Shown here: positions 1 to 7,052 of the stretch, one piece after another
Position numbering within the stretch: the stretch's first letter is position 1
Layout of the letters: each line of letters starts with the position of its first letter
Assembly: GCA_018679315.1 (NCBI GenBank)
Contig: JAHHLF010000066.1
Location: 1-8,437 of the forward strand
DNA length: 8,437 nucleotides
Reading direction: 5' to 3'
Origin: Bacteroidia bacterium
Lineage (GTDB): Bacteria; Bacteroidota; Bacteroidia; Flavobacteriales; Flavobacteriaceae
Translations under genes and position numbers: made by a program
The notes under the pieces: model-generated
What the model was told of the DNA's origin: nothing
What the model saw: only the letters and a program-made list of their open reading frames with translations
Databases searched by the model: none

Positions 1-679
1 CCCAATGTTCTGTATTCTGCCAAAGAACATTTCTCACATTTTGCAGCGCTTCTGAATTGTAAGTGCTAAGCTTTGCAAGGTAGTGCTCTAGTTCTTTATC
101 CATGTCATCAATGTTATCAAAAACCTTCGTGAACAAGCCTTTGTCTTTAGCCCAGTAGGCATTGCGCCATTCATGAGGTGTAAGTGTAAGTTCAGCAAAC
201 CCGGCAACTCCAATTTTACGAGTAACGGCAGGCTCAATCACCAGGGGAGCTATACAAATTGCCAATTCGGACAATTTTACGGAAGCAGCTTCCGTAGCAA
301 AAACATAGTCACAGGCAGAAATCAACCCGACACCTCCTCCGACAGCTTTCCCTTGAACCCGACCAACGATAATTTTTGAACAGCGTCTCATAGCATTCAA
401 AACATGGGCAAACCCGCCAAAGAAGCGCTTTCCATCCTCAGCTGTTTGAATTTTGGAGAGCTCAGCTAAGGAAGCCCCGCCACAAAATGCGCGATCTCCT
501 TCAGACCTGAGAATAATTACCTTGACTTCCGGATTCGATGAGAGTGCATCAATAGCCCGGGCTAATCTTTCCAGCATTTCTGATACAAAGGAATTACCTG
601 CAGGATGGCCAAATTCAATAGAGGCTATACTACCCTCATTCTTTACGTATAAACTGCCATTTTCGCGTGTGGTACCCAT
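1..679 (-). CDS. Enoyl-CoA hydratase/isomerase family protein (3' end beyond window)
   Basis: This is a crotonase-superfamily protein, expected to be a cytoplasmic enzyme acting on an acyl-CoA thioester in fatty-acid or branched-chain amino-acid breakdown. It begins at an ATG (677-679) and reads 226 codons to the left edge without a stop; family members are about 260 residues, so roughly 30 C-terminal residues are missing. Family features are the oxyanion-hole segment FCGGASL (residues 65-71), the glycine-rich GKAVGGGVGL (110-119), the ACDYVFA strand (122-128) and a Glu in KLSELAI (E138), which matches the second catalytic Glu of hydratases. The first catalytic Glu position is Gly118, so simple two-Glu hydration as in mitochondrial crotonase is not assured. 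It starts 15 bases after the MATE stop codon and is probably the last visible gene of an operon with it. The exact substrate is unknown; a methylglutaconyl-CoA hydratase-like role is only a guess. Confidence 0.9.
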   Translation of the reverse strand, partial: MGTTRENGSLYVKNEGSIASIEFGHPAGNSFVSEMLERLARAIDALSSNPEVKVIILRSEGDRAFCGGASLAELSKIQTAEDGKRFFGGFAHVLNAMRRCSKIIVGRVQGKAVGGGVGLISACDYVFATEAASVKLSELAICIAPLVIEPAVTRKIGVAGFAELTLTPHEWRNAYWAKDKGLFTKVFDNIDDMDKELEHYLAKLSTYNSEALQNVRNVLWQNTEHW

Positions 680-694
680 TATTAATCGATTAGT

Positions 695-1999
695 TTAAAG
701 GTAACTTTTTTGTAATAGGGGACGAAATTTTCGCCTGAACTTGTATACTAACATTCCGGCACGCAAGGCCATCCAGGCTGTAATGGCTATCCAAACCCCA
801 TGAAGTCCCCAACCAAAATATTGTGTGCAGAGGAGAAGTGGAATAAATATAAGGAAGGTAGCGAGCAATAACACATTGCGCAGATACTTCATTTCACCAA
901 GCCCCTTAAATAACCCATCAAGAGTAAAGGCTACAGAATTAATTGGCATTCCCAGAATAACAATAAAGAATACGGAATAAAAAGCACTGAGTACAAGCGG
1001 ATCGGCTGTAAATATCATTCCCAGGGGTTTGTAAAAGATCACACCAATAGCAATAAGTACAAGACCAACACCTTCTCCATAAAGCACAATACGTTTTGCC
1101 AATTTCCACAGGCCGTCATATGATTTTTCACCTAACAGTTTGCCCCCTAAAATGTTGCCGGCAGCGCCATATCCATCAATAAAGAAGGCTGCCAAGAGCC
1201 ATAAATTAATGGCAATGGTATGTGCGCCAATGCTTTCTTCCCCTATCTTAGCCGCCTCTCTGACCGCTAGAATGAGTGTTATATTTAAGGCGACAGTACG
1301 GAGGAACAAGTTTAAACTCATACCAATTAATCGCCTTAGCTCTTTGTTAAGTTTTCTATGAGGGATCAGTGATATCTTCGTTTTATTGAGCAACAAGACA
1401 AGCGCCATTACTGCCATAACTCCTTGTGCGATCAAACTGGCCCAGGCGGCTCCCTCCAGGTATAATGGCTCCAGATATCCGTCAATGCCATAGACAAGGA
1501 TAAAATCCAAAGCAATATTTAAAACAGCCCCTGTAACGGCAATAGCCATAGGCCATACCGTATTCTGCAAGCCACGAAAAATTCCCATAACAGCAAAGAC
1601 GAAAAGGGTGAGCGGAAACCCCCAAACACGAATGGAATAGTAGGAAATGCAAAAATCGAGGATCTTTCCACGGGCATTCATTAACCAGAATATTTCTTCT
1701 ACGAAGAATATGGTAGATAAGAGTATTAGAATACTTAGCAAGACATTAAAGAAGATGGCCTGGGCTGGGAGGGTATGAACCTCTTCAAGTTTTCCAGCGC
1801 CTAAATACTGACTAATTATTGCAGAAATGGCACTCCTGGTTTGGCCTAGGATCCAAATAAGCATTGATAGGAAGGAACCGACAATACCTACAGCTGCAAG
1901 GGCCTCGACCCCATCTACCGGGATATTTCCAACAATAGCCGTATCGGTAATGGATAGGATTGGCTCTGCGATACCAGCTATAGTGGCAGGGATGGCCAA
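695..1999 (-). CDS. MATE family efflux transporter (DinF-like), unusual start codon
   Basis: This is a multidrug and toxin extrusion transporter of the inner membrane, expected to export cationic or other toxic compounds using an H+ or Na+ gradient. The protein is hydrophobic throughout, with about 12 membrane segments in two similar halves. Typical MATE motifs are ITDTAIVGN near the N-terminus (residues 17-25), GIFRGLQNT (139-147), ALDFILVYG (163-171) and, in the second half, LDGLFKGLGEM (360-370). The C-terminus is a basic tail (FRRKFRP). From the TTG at 1997-1999 it has 434 residues, but this start falls just before the first membrane segment and drops a likely N-terminal helix (TEVTYRSINR). 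A CTG at 2036-2038 in the same frame would give 447 residues. There is no ATG or GTG between the preceding TAA (2048-2050) and 1999. The gene lies between the GNAT and enoyl-CoA hydratase genes in one probable operon. The function of the family is clear; the start is not. Confidence 0.93.
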   Translation of the reverse strand: MAIPATIAGIAEPILSITDTAIVGNIPVDGVEALAAVGIVGSFLSMLIWILGQTRSAISAIISQYLGAGKLEEVHTLPAQAIFFNVLLSILILLSTIFFVEEIFWLMNARGKILDFCISYYSIRVWGFPLTLFVFAVMGIFRGLQNTVWPMAIAVTGAVLNIALDFILVYGIDGYLEPLYLEGAAWASLIAQGVMAVMALVLLLNKTKISLIPHRKLNKELRRLIGMSLNLFLRTVALNITLILAVREAAKIGEESIGAHTIAINLWLLAAFFIDGYGAAGNILGGKLLGEKSYDGLWKLAKRIVLYGEGVGLVLIAIGVIFYKPLGMIFTADPLVLSAFYSVFFIVILGMPINSVAFTLDGLFKGLGEMKYLRNVLLLATFLIFIPLLLCTQYFGWGLHGVWIAITAWMALRAGMLVYKFRRKFRPLLQKSYL

Positions 2000-2047
2000 A
2001 CGGTTTATTGATCTATATGTGACTTCTGTTTTCGGCAGGGTTAAAGA

Positions 2048-2548
2048 TTAAAGGCAAAATTCATAACAATGAAAGGGATATGTGCTTTGTGTTGGGAAAT
2101 AAACATCACCTAATCGGGTGTATCCCCTCTGTTCATAAAAGCGTTGATTGCGTTTGTTCTGAGAAAAAGTATCTAGTCGGATAGAAACAAACTTCTGATC
2201 CCTGGCATACTGCTCTGCAAAATCCATGAGTATTCGGGCATGACCTTTTCCCTGGTAATTAGGGTGAACTGCTAGTCGGTGAACATATAGATTACGACTA
2301 TCCTGTGTCAGCCATTCAACGGAATTATATTCCTCGTCTATTTCCGTGCATAAAGCAATGATTCCGATGATCTCTACCGTTTCTATAAGGACGTATAATT
2401 GACCTTTTTCAATATCCCTGACAAGCACTTCTTCAGACGGATAGGATTCATTCCACTGATAGATATCCCGGCCGATCATTTCGCGTGCACAAGCTTGTGT
2501 AAGCAATAAAATCTCGGGGATTTCAAGTATCTTTGCACGTCTGATCAT
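2048..2548 (-). CDS. GNAT family N-acetyltransferase
   Basis: This is a 166-residue acetyltransferase of the GNAT fold, which transfers an acetyl group from acetyl-CoA to an amine of a small molecule, peptide or protein; the acceptor cannot be read from the sequence. The acetyl-CoA pyrophosphate loop is seen as HPNYQGKGHA (residues 95-104, fitting R/Q-x-x-G-x-G/A), directly after the beta-4 strand NLYVHRLAV (86-94). The C-terminal part has NQRFYEQRGYTRLG (134-147), the usual helix and strand ending in a bulged Tyr region. The start is the ATG at 2546-2548. The gene is first in a leftward run with a MATE transporter 48 bases or less downstream in the same frame, and it diverges from the universal stress gene across a 47-base spacer. 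Pairing with an efflux pump could suggest a detoxification theme, but this is inference. Confidence 0.9.
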   Translation of the reverse strand: MIRRAKILEIPEILLLTQACAREMIGRDIYQWNESYPSEEVLVRDIEKGQLYVLIETVEIIGIIALCTEIDEEYNSVEWLTQDSRNLYVHRLAVHPNYQGKGHARILMDFAEQYARDQKFVSIRLDTFSQNKRNQRFYEQRGYTRLGDVYFPTQSTYPFHCYEFCL

Positions 2549-2595
2549 GGCACCGTTTATTGGGCCATAAATTTAGAGTATAAATTATAACGACC
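2549..2595. promoter_or_regulatory. Divergent promoter region with palindromic TAAATTTA
   Basis: This 47-base spacer separates the start codons of the GNAT gene (minus) and the universal stress gene (plus), so both promoters must lie here or reach into the genes. TAAATTTA at 2568-2575 reads the same on both strands and differs at one position from the Bacteroidota -7 element TAnnTTTG, so it could serve both directions. A plus-strand TTG at 2560-2562 followed 18 bases later by TAAATTAT (2581-2588) is a second weak candidate. No good -33 element partners the palindrome on either strand. Assignment is tentative. Confidence 0.35.
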
Positions 2596-3393
2596 ATGAA
2601 TAAAATATTAGTTCCAATAGGCACTTCAGAAGCTGGAAAAAGCACATTGCAATATGCAGTGGATTTTGCGTCTGCTTTTGGGGCAGAGGTATTTGCAATG
2701 GAAGTATTTTCTGCCAGCACTGGTGCAGGAAGCTTGGCAAATGTTACCGATAAAATAGCAGCTTCAAGCAAAAAACGGTTAATAGATCTGATCCAGGACT
2801 TAGATACGAAGCAGGTAAAAGTTAACATTGCCACTTATAAAGGAGATATCGTAGATGGTATAAAAAAGGTCGCCTCGGAATTGGATATTGACCTTATCAT
2901 CATCGCAGCTAAAAGCAATGATATTCGGGAAGGACTTTACCTTGGGCAAACAACCGGCCGCATTGTGAAGCGAACGAATGTTCCGACCCTGATCATACCC
3001 AGAGAAACCACTTTTACTCCATTCAAGAACATCTTAGTAGGATTTAAATCGGGCGTCCTGAAAAAGAGGCGAATTTTAAAACCACTGTTAGCCATTCAGG
3101 AAGCCTTCAAGGCTACTACCAACTTATTATTTGTAAAAACACCCGGCTATAAAGAGGAAGATCTGGTGATCCATCCGGCATTGATGGACCTCAGTTCTCA
3201 AATAACATTTACAGAGAACGCAACTACGTATCAAGGCGTATTAGAGCATTTTCAATCGAAACAGCCAGACTTGTTGGCGGTTTTTAGAAGGAAAAGAGGA
3301 TTTTTTAATACCCTCTGGGAAAAGAATACAATACTAAAATCTGAATTTGCAGCCAGAATTCCTGTTTTGGTATTAAGTGTAAAGAAGTATTGA
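2596..3393 (+). CDS. Universal stress protein, tandem UspA domains
   Basis: This is a 265-residue cytoplasmic protein made of two UspA-type domains (about residues 1-137 and 143-265). Such proteins bind nucleotides or act as stress-response regulators, and tandem forms are common in Bacteroidota. Each half opens with the typical first strand, NKILVPIGTSEAG (2-14) and FKNILVGFKSG (143-153), and closes with a final strand, NVPTLIIPRE (128-137) and RIPVLVLSVKK (254-264). In domain 1 the second half of the ATP-binding signature is recognisable (LGQTTGRIVKRTN, 116-128), but the first part that is usually G-x-x-G reads AKSND (105-109). In domain 2 the signature is not evident (FRRKRGFFNTLW, 230-241). 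ATP binding is therefore doubtful, at least in domain 2. The ATG at 2596 has no Shine-Dalgarno sequence. The gene stands alone, ending in TGA 11 bases before a terminator stem. Confidence 0.92.
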   Translation: MNKILVPIGTSEAGKSTLQYAVDFASAFGAEVFAMEVFSASTGAGSLANVTDKIAASSKKRLIDLIQDLDTKQVKVNIATYKGDIVDGIKKVASELDIDLIIIAAKSNDIREGLYLGQTTGRIVKRTNVPTLIIPRETTFTPFKNILVGFKSGVLKKRRILKPLLAIQEAFKATTNLLFVKTPGYKEEDLVIHPALMDLSSQITFTENATTYQGVLEHFQSKQPDLLAVFRRKRGFFNTLWEKNTILKSEFAARIPVLVLSVKKY

Positions 3394-3404
3394 CAGTGAA
3401 AAGG

Positions 3405-3433
3405 ACATTTTGATACTTTGTCAAAATGTTTTT
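3405..3433 (+). terminator. Intrinsic terminator after the universal stress gene
   Basis: The inverted repeat ACATTTTGA (3405-3413) and TCAAAATGT (3421-3429) gives a perfect 9-bp stem with a 7-base loop, followed by four further T residues (3430-3433). The stem is AT-rich, so it may be only moderately efficient. It lies 12 bases beyond the stop codon at 3391-3393 and separates that gene from the tRNA. Confidence 0.65.
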
Positions 3434-3439
3434 CCTTTG
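3410..3439 (+). promoter_or_regulatory. Candidate promoter of tRNA-Ala overlapping the terminator
   Basis: TTG at 3410-3412 is followed after exactly 19 bases by TTCCTTTG at 3432-3439, matching the Bacteroidota pattern TTG-N19-TAnnTTTG with one mismatch (A to T at the second base of the -7 element). Transcription would begin near 3445-3447, a few bases before the tRNA at 3451. The -33 element lies in the left arm of the preceding terminator stem. Confidence 0.45.
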
Positions 3440-3449
3440 CCCAGTCTCA

Positions 3450-3526
<77 letters not shown>

Positions 3527-3566
3527 AAACCCTCCTTTGCCAGCAAATTGGAGGGTTTTATTTTTT
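3527..3566 (+). terminator. Intrinsic terminator after tRNA-Ala
   Basis: AAACCCTCC (3527-3535) pairs perfectly with GGAGGGTTT (3550-3558), a 9-bp stem. The 14-base interior can form an extra short TTTG/CAAA helix with a small bulge. The tail is T, A and then six T residues (3559-3566). The stem starts 3 bases after the tRNA discriminator base, so it probably sets the end of the pre-tRNA transcript. The dehydrogenase ATG is only 17 bases beyond the tail. Confidence 0.85.
3537..3566 (+). promoter_or_regulatory. Candidate promoter of the dehydrogenase gene inside the terminator
   Basis: TTG at 3537-3539, in the terminator loop, is followed after 19 bases by TATTTTTT at 3559-3566, which fits TAnnTTTG except for the last base. 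Transcription would start near 3572-3574, giving a leader of about 10 bases before the ATG at 3584. There is no other room for a promoter between the terminator and the gene; the alternative is read-through from the tRNA. T-rich terminator tails resemble this motif by chance, so the call is weak. Confidence 0.35.
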
Positions 3567-3583
3567 CATTCAAAAAAAATCCA

Positions 3584-4297
3584 ATGGAAGATCTAAAGAA
3601 CAAAGTGGTCTATGTAACAGGAGGATCCAAAGGTATTGGCCTAGGAATCGCCAAAACCTTGCTTGACGCCGGCATGAAGGTAGCTATTAGCAGTAGGAAT
3701 CAAGAGAATTTAGACCGGGCCATAGAAGAGTTAGGAGGAAATGAAAAATTGATTGGGGTTGTTTCGGATGTTGCAGACCTCTCAAGTGAAATTCGGGCCA
3801 TTGAAGCAATTACTTCTAAATGGGGTGAAATTGATGTCCTGATCGCAAATGCCGGAGTGGGTCATTTTTCTCCAATCGATTCATTGTCGGAAGCAGAATG
3901 GAATGAAATGATCGATACCAATCTGACAGGTGCATTCAATACATTAAAGGCTGGCGTAGAAGCGCTAAAACAATCAGAGGGCTATTATCTTACGATCGCT
4001 AGTTTGGCAGGGACAAATTTCTTTGCCCAAGGCGCTGGATACAATGCCACTAAATTTGGACTGGTCGGATTTACCCAGGCGGCAATGCTTGATCTTAGGC
4101 CTCATAATGTGAAAGTTAGTTGTATCATGCCTGGATCTGTAGCCTCTCATTTCAGAGGGAATACACCATCCTCTAAAGATGATTGGAAAATACAACCTGA
4201 GGATATTGGCCAAATTGTTCTTGACCTATTAAAAATACCTGCCAGGACCTTGCCGAGCAAAATTGAAGTAAGGCCAACAAGACCCGATCTAAAATAA
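3584..4297 (+). CDS. Short-chain dehydrogenase/reductase (SDR), classical type
   Basis: This is a 237-residue NAD(P)(H)-dependent oxidoreductase with a Rossmann fold, predicted cytoplasmic. The classical SDR motifs are all present: cofactor loop TGGSKGIG (residues 12-19), an Asp after beta-3 (D62), NAG (89-91), the catalytic tetrad N113, S140, Y153 and K157 (YNATK), and PG after beta-6 (183-184). Arg38 just after beta-2 (SSR) favours NADP(H) over NAD(H). The substrate-binding tail is short, which resembles 3-ketoacyl-ACP reductase or sepiapterin reductase-like members; the substrate cannot be named. The frame stays open upstream through the tRNA gene, but the ATG at 3584 puts the protein start at the normal distance from TGGSKGIG, so it is the likely start. 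The gene converges on the nuclease gene and overlaps its end by 9 bases. Confidence 0.94.
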   Translation: MEDLKNKVVYVTGGSKGIGLGIAKTLLDAGMKVAISSRNQENLDRAIEELGGNEKLIGVVSDVADLSSEIRAIEAITSKWGEIDVLIANAGVGHFSPIDSLSEAEWNEMIDTNLTGAFNTLKAGVEALKQSEGYYLTIASLAGTNFFAQGAGYNATKFGLVGFTQAAMLDLRPHNVKVSCIMPGSVASHFRGNTPSSKDDWKIQPEDIGQIVLDLLKIPARTLPSKIEVRPTRPDLK

Positions 4298-7042
4298 CCG
4301 GACTTGATTTTTATGCTCAAATTCTGTTTTGGGATCTAAGATCCTTTCAAACAAAATAACAAGCTGCTCTTTGAATGCTATAAGCGCTTCCGGAGTAATG
4401 TTAGGATGGAGTTGCCTTCCCTCTTTCAATCCAAAAAGTTGAACGCCATTGTTTAGTTTTTTGAAAGAGATGATCCCCGCTTTAAAATCAGACACGCTTT
4501 TTTGTTCATACACCATTAGGGCATAGCACATTAATTGGAATGCCTTTTGATATTTAGGGTCCGCTATCAGATCCTGCCAATCGGTAATTTGAAGATCAGG
4601 AGGATTGACAACCCCGGTCTTGTAATCCAGGACTCTCAGCACTCCATCTACCGTATCTATACGATCTGCAGTTCCACGTAATTTAACCCCTTCAGCGGGC
4701 AAGGATTCGTCTTGGATTACGGCCTGAAGTTGCTCTTCCAATCCCAGGATCACAACATCATGTTCCCTGCTAAATTCTATTTCGTATGTTATAAGTCGCT
4801 CCAGGTACCTGATGACCACTTTATAAGCCAGTAGATTTTTCCCCTTTGTAAAATTACCGCCTGGAAGCTGTGACCGGAACCGCTCTTGCACAATGGAATT
4901 GATCTTTTTGAACCTGCTTTCCAATAGCTCTGGATTTAAGGTTTTCTGCAGAAGCGGACTATACAGATGTTCCAGGGATTCATGGACTATTGTACCCATG
5001 GTCATAGGACCAATGGTTTCTTCATAGAGTGGATCATCCTGAATGCCCAGGACACCTCGTTTATAAAAGAGGAAGGGGTTTTCGATATAGGTACTCAGCA
5101 AAGTTGGACTAAACCCTCTTTTTGACTTGGTTTTCAATGCCTCCAGGAGGGCAGGAGATTTGAGCACCTTTCTTGTATCATTCACGGGGGGGTCATAAGC
5201 AGGGATGGCTATGCTCGAGTTGATATTCCCTTTTTGTAAGGGATCAGTTTCTAACTGCATGATAAGCCTGCTCTTTTCACCACCAGCCAAAGCATCAGGC
5301 TCAGTATCATAGAGCAGGTATATGGATTCTGCACGCTGTAATAATCTATAGAAATGATAGGTATAAACGGCGTCTTTTTCCTTATATGTAGGGATACCAA
5401 ATTGCTTTTTGACATCGAAAGGTATAAGTGATGAATGTGTTTTGCCTGTAGGGATGACACCCTCATTGACGGAGGTCATGATGATTGTCCTATAATCCAG
5501 GAGCCTGCTCTCCAGCATACCCATGATCTGTAAGCCCTGAAGGGGTTCTCCGCGCATATCCACCTGTTGCATTTGCAGGACATTTTCAAAGAGTTTTTTC
5601 AATGCGGGGATGTCATCGATAAAGTCATATTGATCTGTAAATTCTGCTATTTGGTTAAATACCTGATGGAAGCCATATAAAAATTGTAATCCTACGCTAT
5701 TGTCCATCTGGATCATAGAATCTTTGAGTCGACTTATGATCTGTCTTATGCTGTTTATGGCTGCGTTCGCGTCGTTAGGCTTAGAAGGATAAAACAAATG
5801 CAGCACACCCGCATTGTCCAGCTCCGATCGCAAAGTCTCGGGACCTACATAAGCCGGATTCTCATTTAAGATAGATGTTCGAAGCTCAGCGATAATCGCT
5901 TCCCCATCATTCTCTAAAACTCTTTTAAAGATGGGATGAGCCAGCATAGATAGAATGTTCTTAGCATACCATCCCTTAGTATCCTGATCATCATAAGTCT
6001 GTATGATAAGAGAAAAAAATCCGGCCAGAGCCGTTTTCTCGAGCGGATATCCCATGGTTATATTGGCTTCAGGGACATCGGATGGAAGGGAATGCAATAT
6101 GGGGTTTAGCAGGGATTCATCATTAAGAATAACCGCGGTTTCATTCAATATTTCTTCGTCTTCTTCATTTAGCGTAGTTAGGAGGTTTGCTACGTATTGT
6201 GCTTGTGATACTTCCCTGGGGATTCCTATAGCATGAATAGTCTTATGAGTTGAATAATGAGCCGTAAATCCCTTAGGTTTATTATCCGTAAAATAGGGCC
6301 ACTTCGATAGATAGCCCCTGATAAAGTAGGAAGCATCATGTTCTTTATCGGTGATAAATTCGGTATCCAGATCCCAATAGATCTCACTATTTGATTGATC
6401 TAAGATCTTTTGTATGACCAGGGACTCCGCTTTGGTCAACGCATTAAAACCAACAAAGACATAGCTATGGTCTTTTTGCTCATTCAGGTAAGTGTCTATT
6501 GTTTCTGCCGCTTTTCTAAAAACCAAGCCGGGATAGCCCATACCTCGCTTTTGCAATGAGGCAACATAGGAATTATATAAAGGGCCCAGATCTTTCCAGA
6601 ACCTGAGGTAGTTGGATATCATCGCTGTAGGTTCGCCATGCAGATCCCACTGATTAATCTCGTGAATAGCCGCAAGGTGTTCGAATAACTTATTCGCATC
6701 TACCAGATAGCGATCGAGCTCATTAAAATCCTGCAATAGCGGAGATGCCCATAGGCTAAAATCCACAAAAGATTCCGCGTTAGATGAATTTAGATTTCGA
6801 TACGTATTGTAAAGTTCAAAAAGCTGAATAGTAGACGGGGCATACTCAAGCCCGGATACTTCTTGCACAAAAGTTTCAATGCTATGGATCTTTGGCGCAA
6901 ATGAGGTTTTGCCGGTTATACCGGCCATCGCATTAAGTAAAAAAGTTCCGGCGCGTTTGTTTGGGAGGATAAAGATCAGATCTTCAAAGGAGTCGTGAAC
7001 CTTATGTAAGTCTTCCAGTACCTCATTTAAGAATCGACGCAT
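4289..7042 (-). CDS. AddB-like PD-(D/E)XK nuclease family protein
   Basis: This 917-residue protein resembles the AddB/RexB subunit of the AddAB helicase-nuclease, which resects double-strand DNA ends for recombinational repair. The N-terminal part looks like a UvrD-type helicase fold without a working ATPase: the Walker A position reads ILPNKRAGTFLL (25-36) and lacks GKT. Later family blocks are TSVNEGVIP (523-531), SLIPFDVKKQFGIPT (538-552) and EKDAVYTYHFYRLLQRAE (555-572). The C-terminal RecB-type nuclease domain has H687 (GTIVHESLEH), D793 (GTADRID), D806 and K808 (LDYKTG) and Q836/Y840 (QLMCY), a full active-site set. The cysteines that hold the iron-sulphur cluster in Bacillus AddB are absent: the segment where the first would lie reads YIENPFLFY (652-660) and the C-terminus has none. 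The start is the ATG at 7040-7042, 10 bases after a terminator tail. No AddA-like helicase gene is in the window; it may lie elsewhere. Confidence 0.9.
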   Translation of the reverse strand: MRRFLNEVLEDLHKVHDSFEDLIFILPNKRAGTFLLNAMAGITGKTSFAPKIHSIETFVQEVSGLEYAPSTIQLFELYNTYRNLNSSNAESFVDFSLWASPLLQDFNELDRYLVDANKLFEHLAAIHEINQWDLHGEPTAMISNYLRFWKDLGPLYNSYVASLQKRGMGYPGLVFRKAAETIDTYLNEQKDHSYVFVGFNALTKAESLVIQKILDQSNSEIYWDLDTEFITDKEHDASYFIRGYLSKWPYFTDNKPKGFTAHYSTHKTIHAIGIPREVSQAQYVANLLTTLNEEDEEILNETAVILNDESLLNPILHSLPSDVPEANITMGYPLEKTALAGFFSLIIQTYDDQDTKGWYAKNILSMLAHPIFKRVLENDGEAIIAELRTSILNENPAYVGPETLRSELDNAGVLHLFYPSKPNDANAAINSIRQIISRLKDSMIQMDNSVGLQFLYGFHQVFNQIAEFTDQYDFIDDIPALKKLFENVLQMQQVDMRGEPLQGLQIMGMLESRLLDYRTIIMTSVNEGVIPTGKTHSSLIPFDVKKQFGIPTYKEKDAVYTYHFYRLLQRAESIYLLYDTEPDALAGGEKSRLIMQLETDPLQKGNINSSIAIPAYDPPVNDTRKVLKSPALLEALKTKSKRGFSPTLLSTYIENPFLFYKRGVLGIQDDPLYEETIGPMTMGTIVHESLEHLYSPLLQKTLNPELLESRFKKINSIVQERFRSQLPGGNFTKGKNLLAYKVVIRYLERLITYEIEFSREHDVVILGLEEQLQAVIQDESLPAEGVKLRGTADRIDTVDGVLRVLDYKTGVVNPPDLQITDWQDLIADPKYQKAFQLMCYALMVYEQKSVSDFKAGIISFKKLNNGVQLFGLKEGRQLHPNITPEALIAFKEQLVILFERILDPKTEFEHKNQVRLF

Positions 7043-7052
7043 TTCTAAAAAT

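Noticed and set aside
683..692. Palindrome TAATCGATTA between the MATE and hydratase genes
   Set aside because: Only 10 bases and without a loop or T-run, it overlaps the start region of a closely spaced operon gene; chance is a sufficient explanation and it cannot be a terminator.
4289..4330. Possible frameshift that removed a cysteine-rich C-terminus of the nuclease
   Set aside because: The alternative frames past the stop codon show no cysteine cluster, and the first cluster cysteine is also missing (IENPF), which fits a natural variant rather than a recent break.
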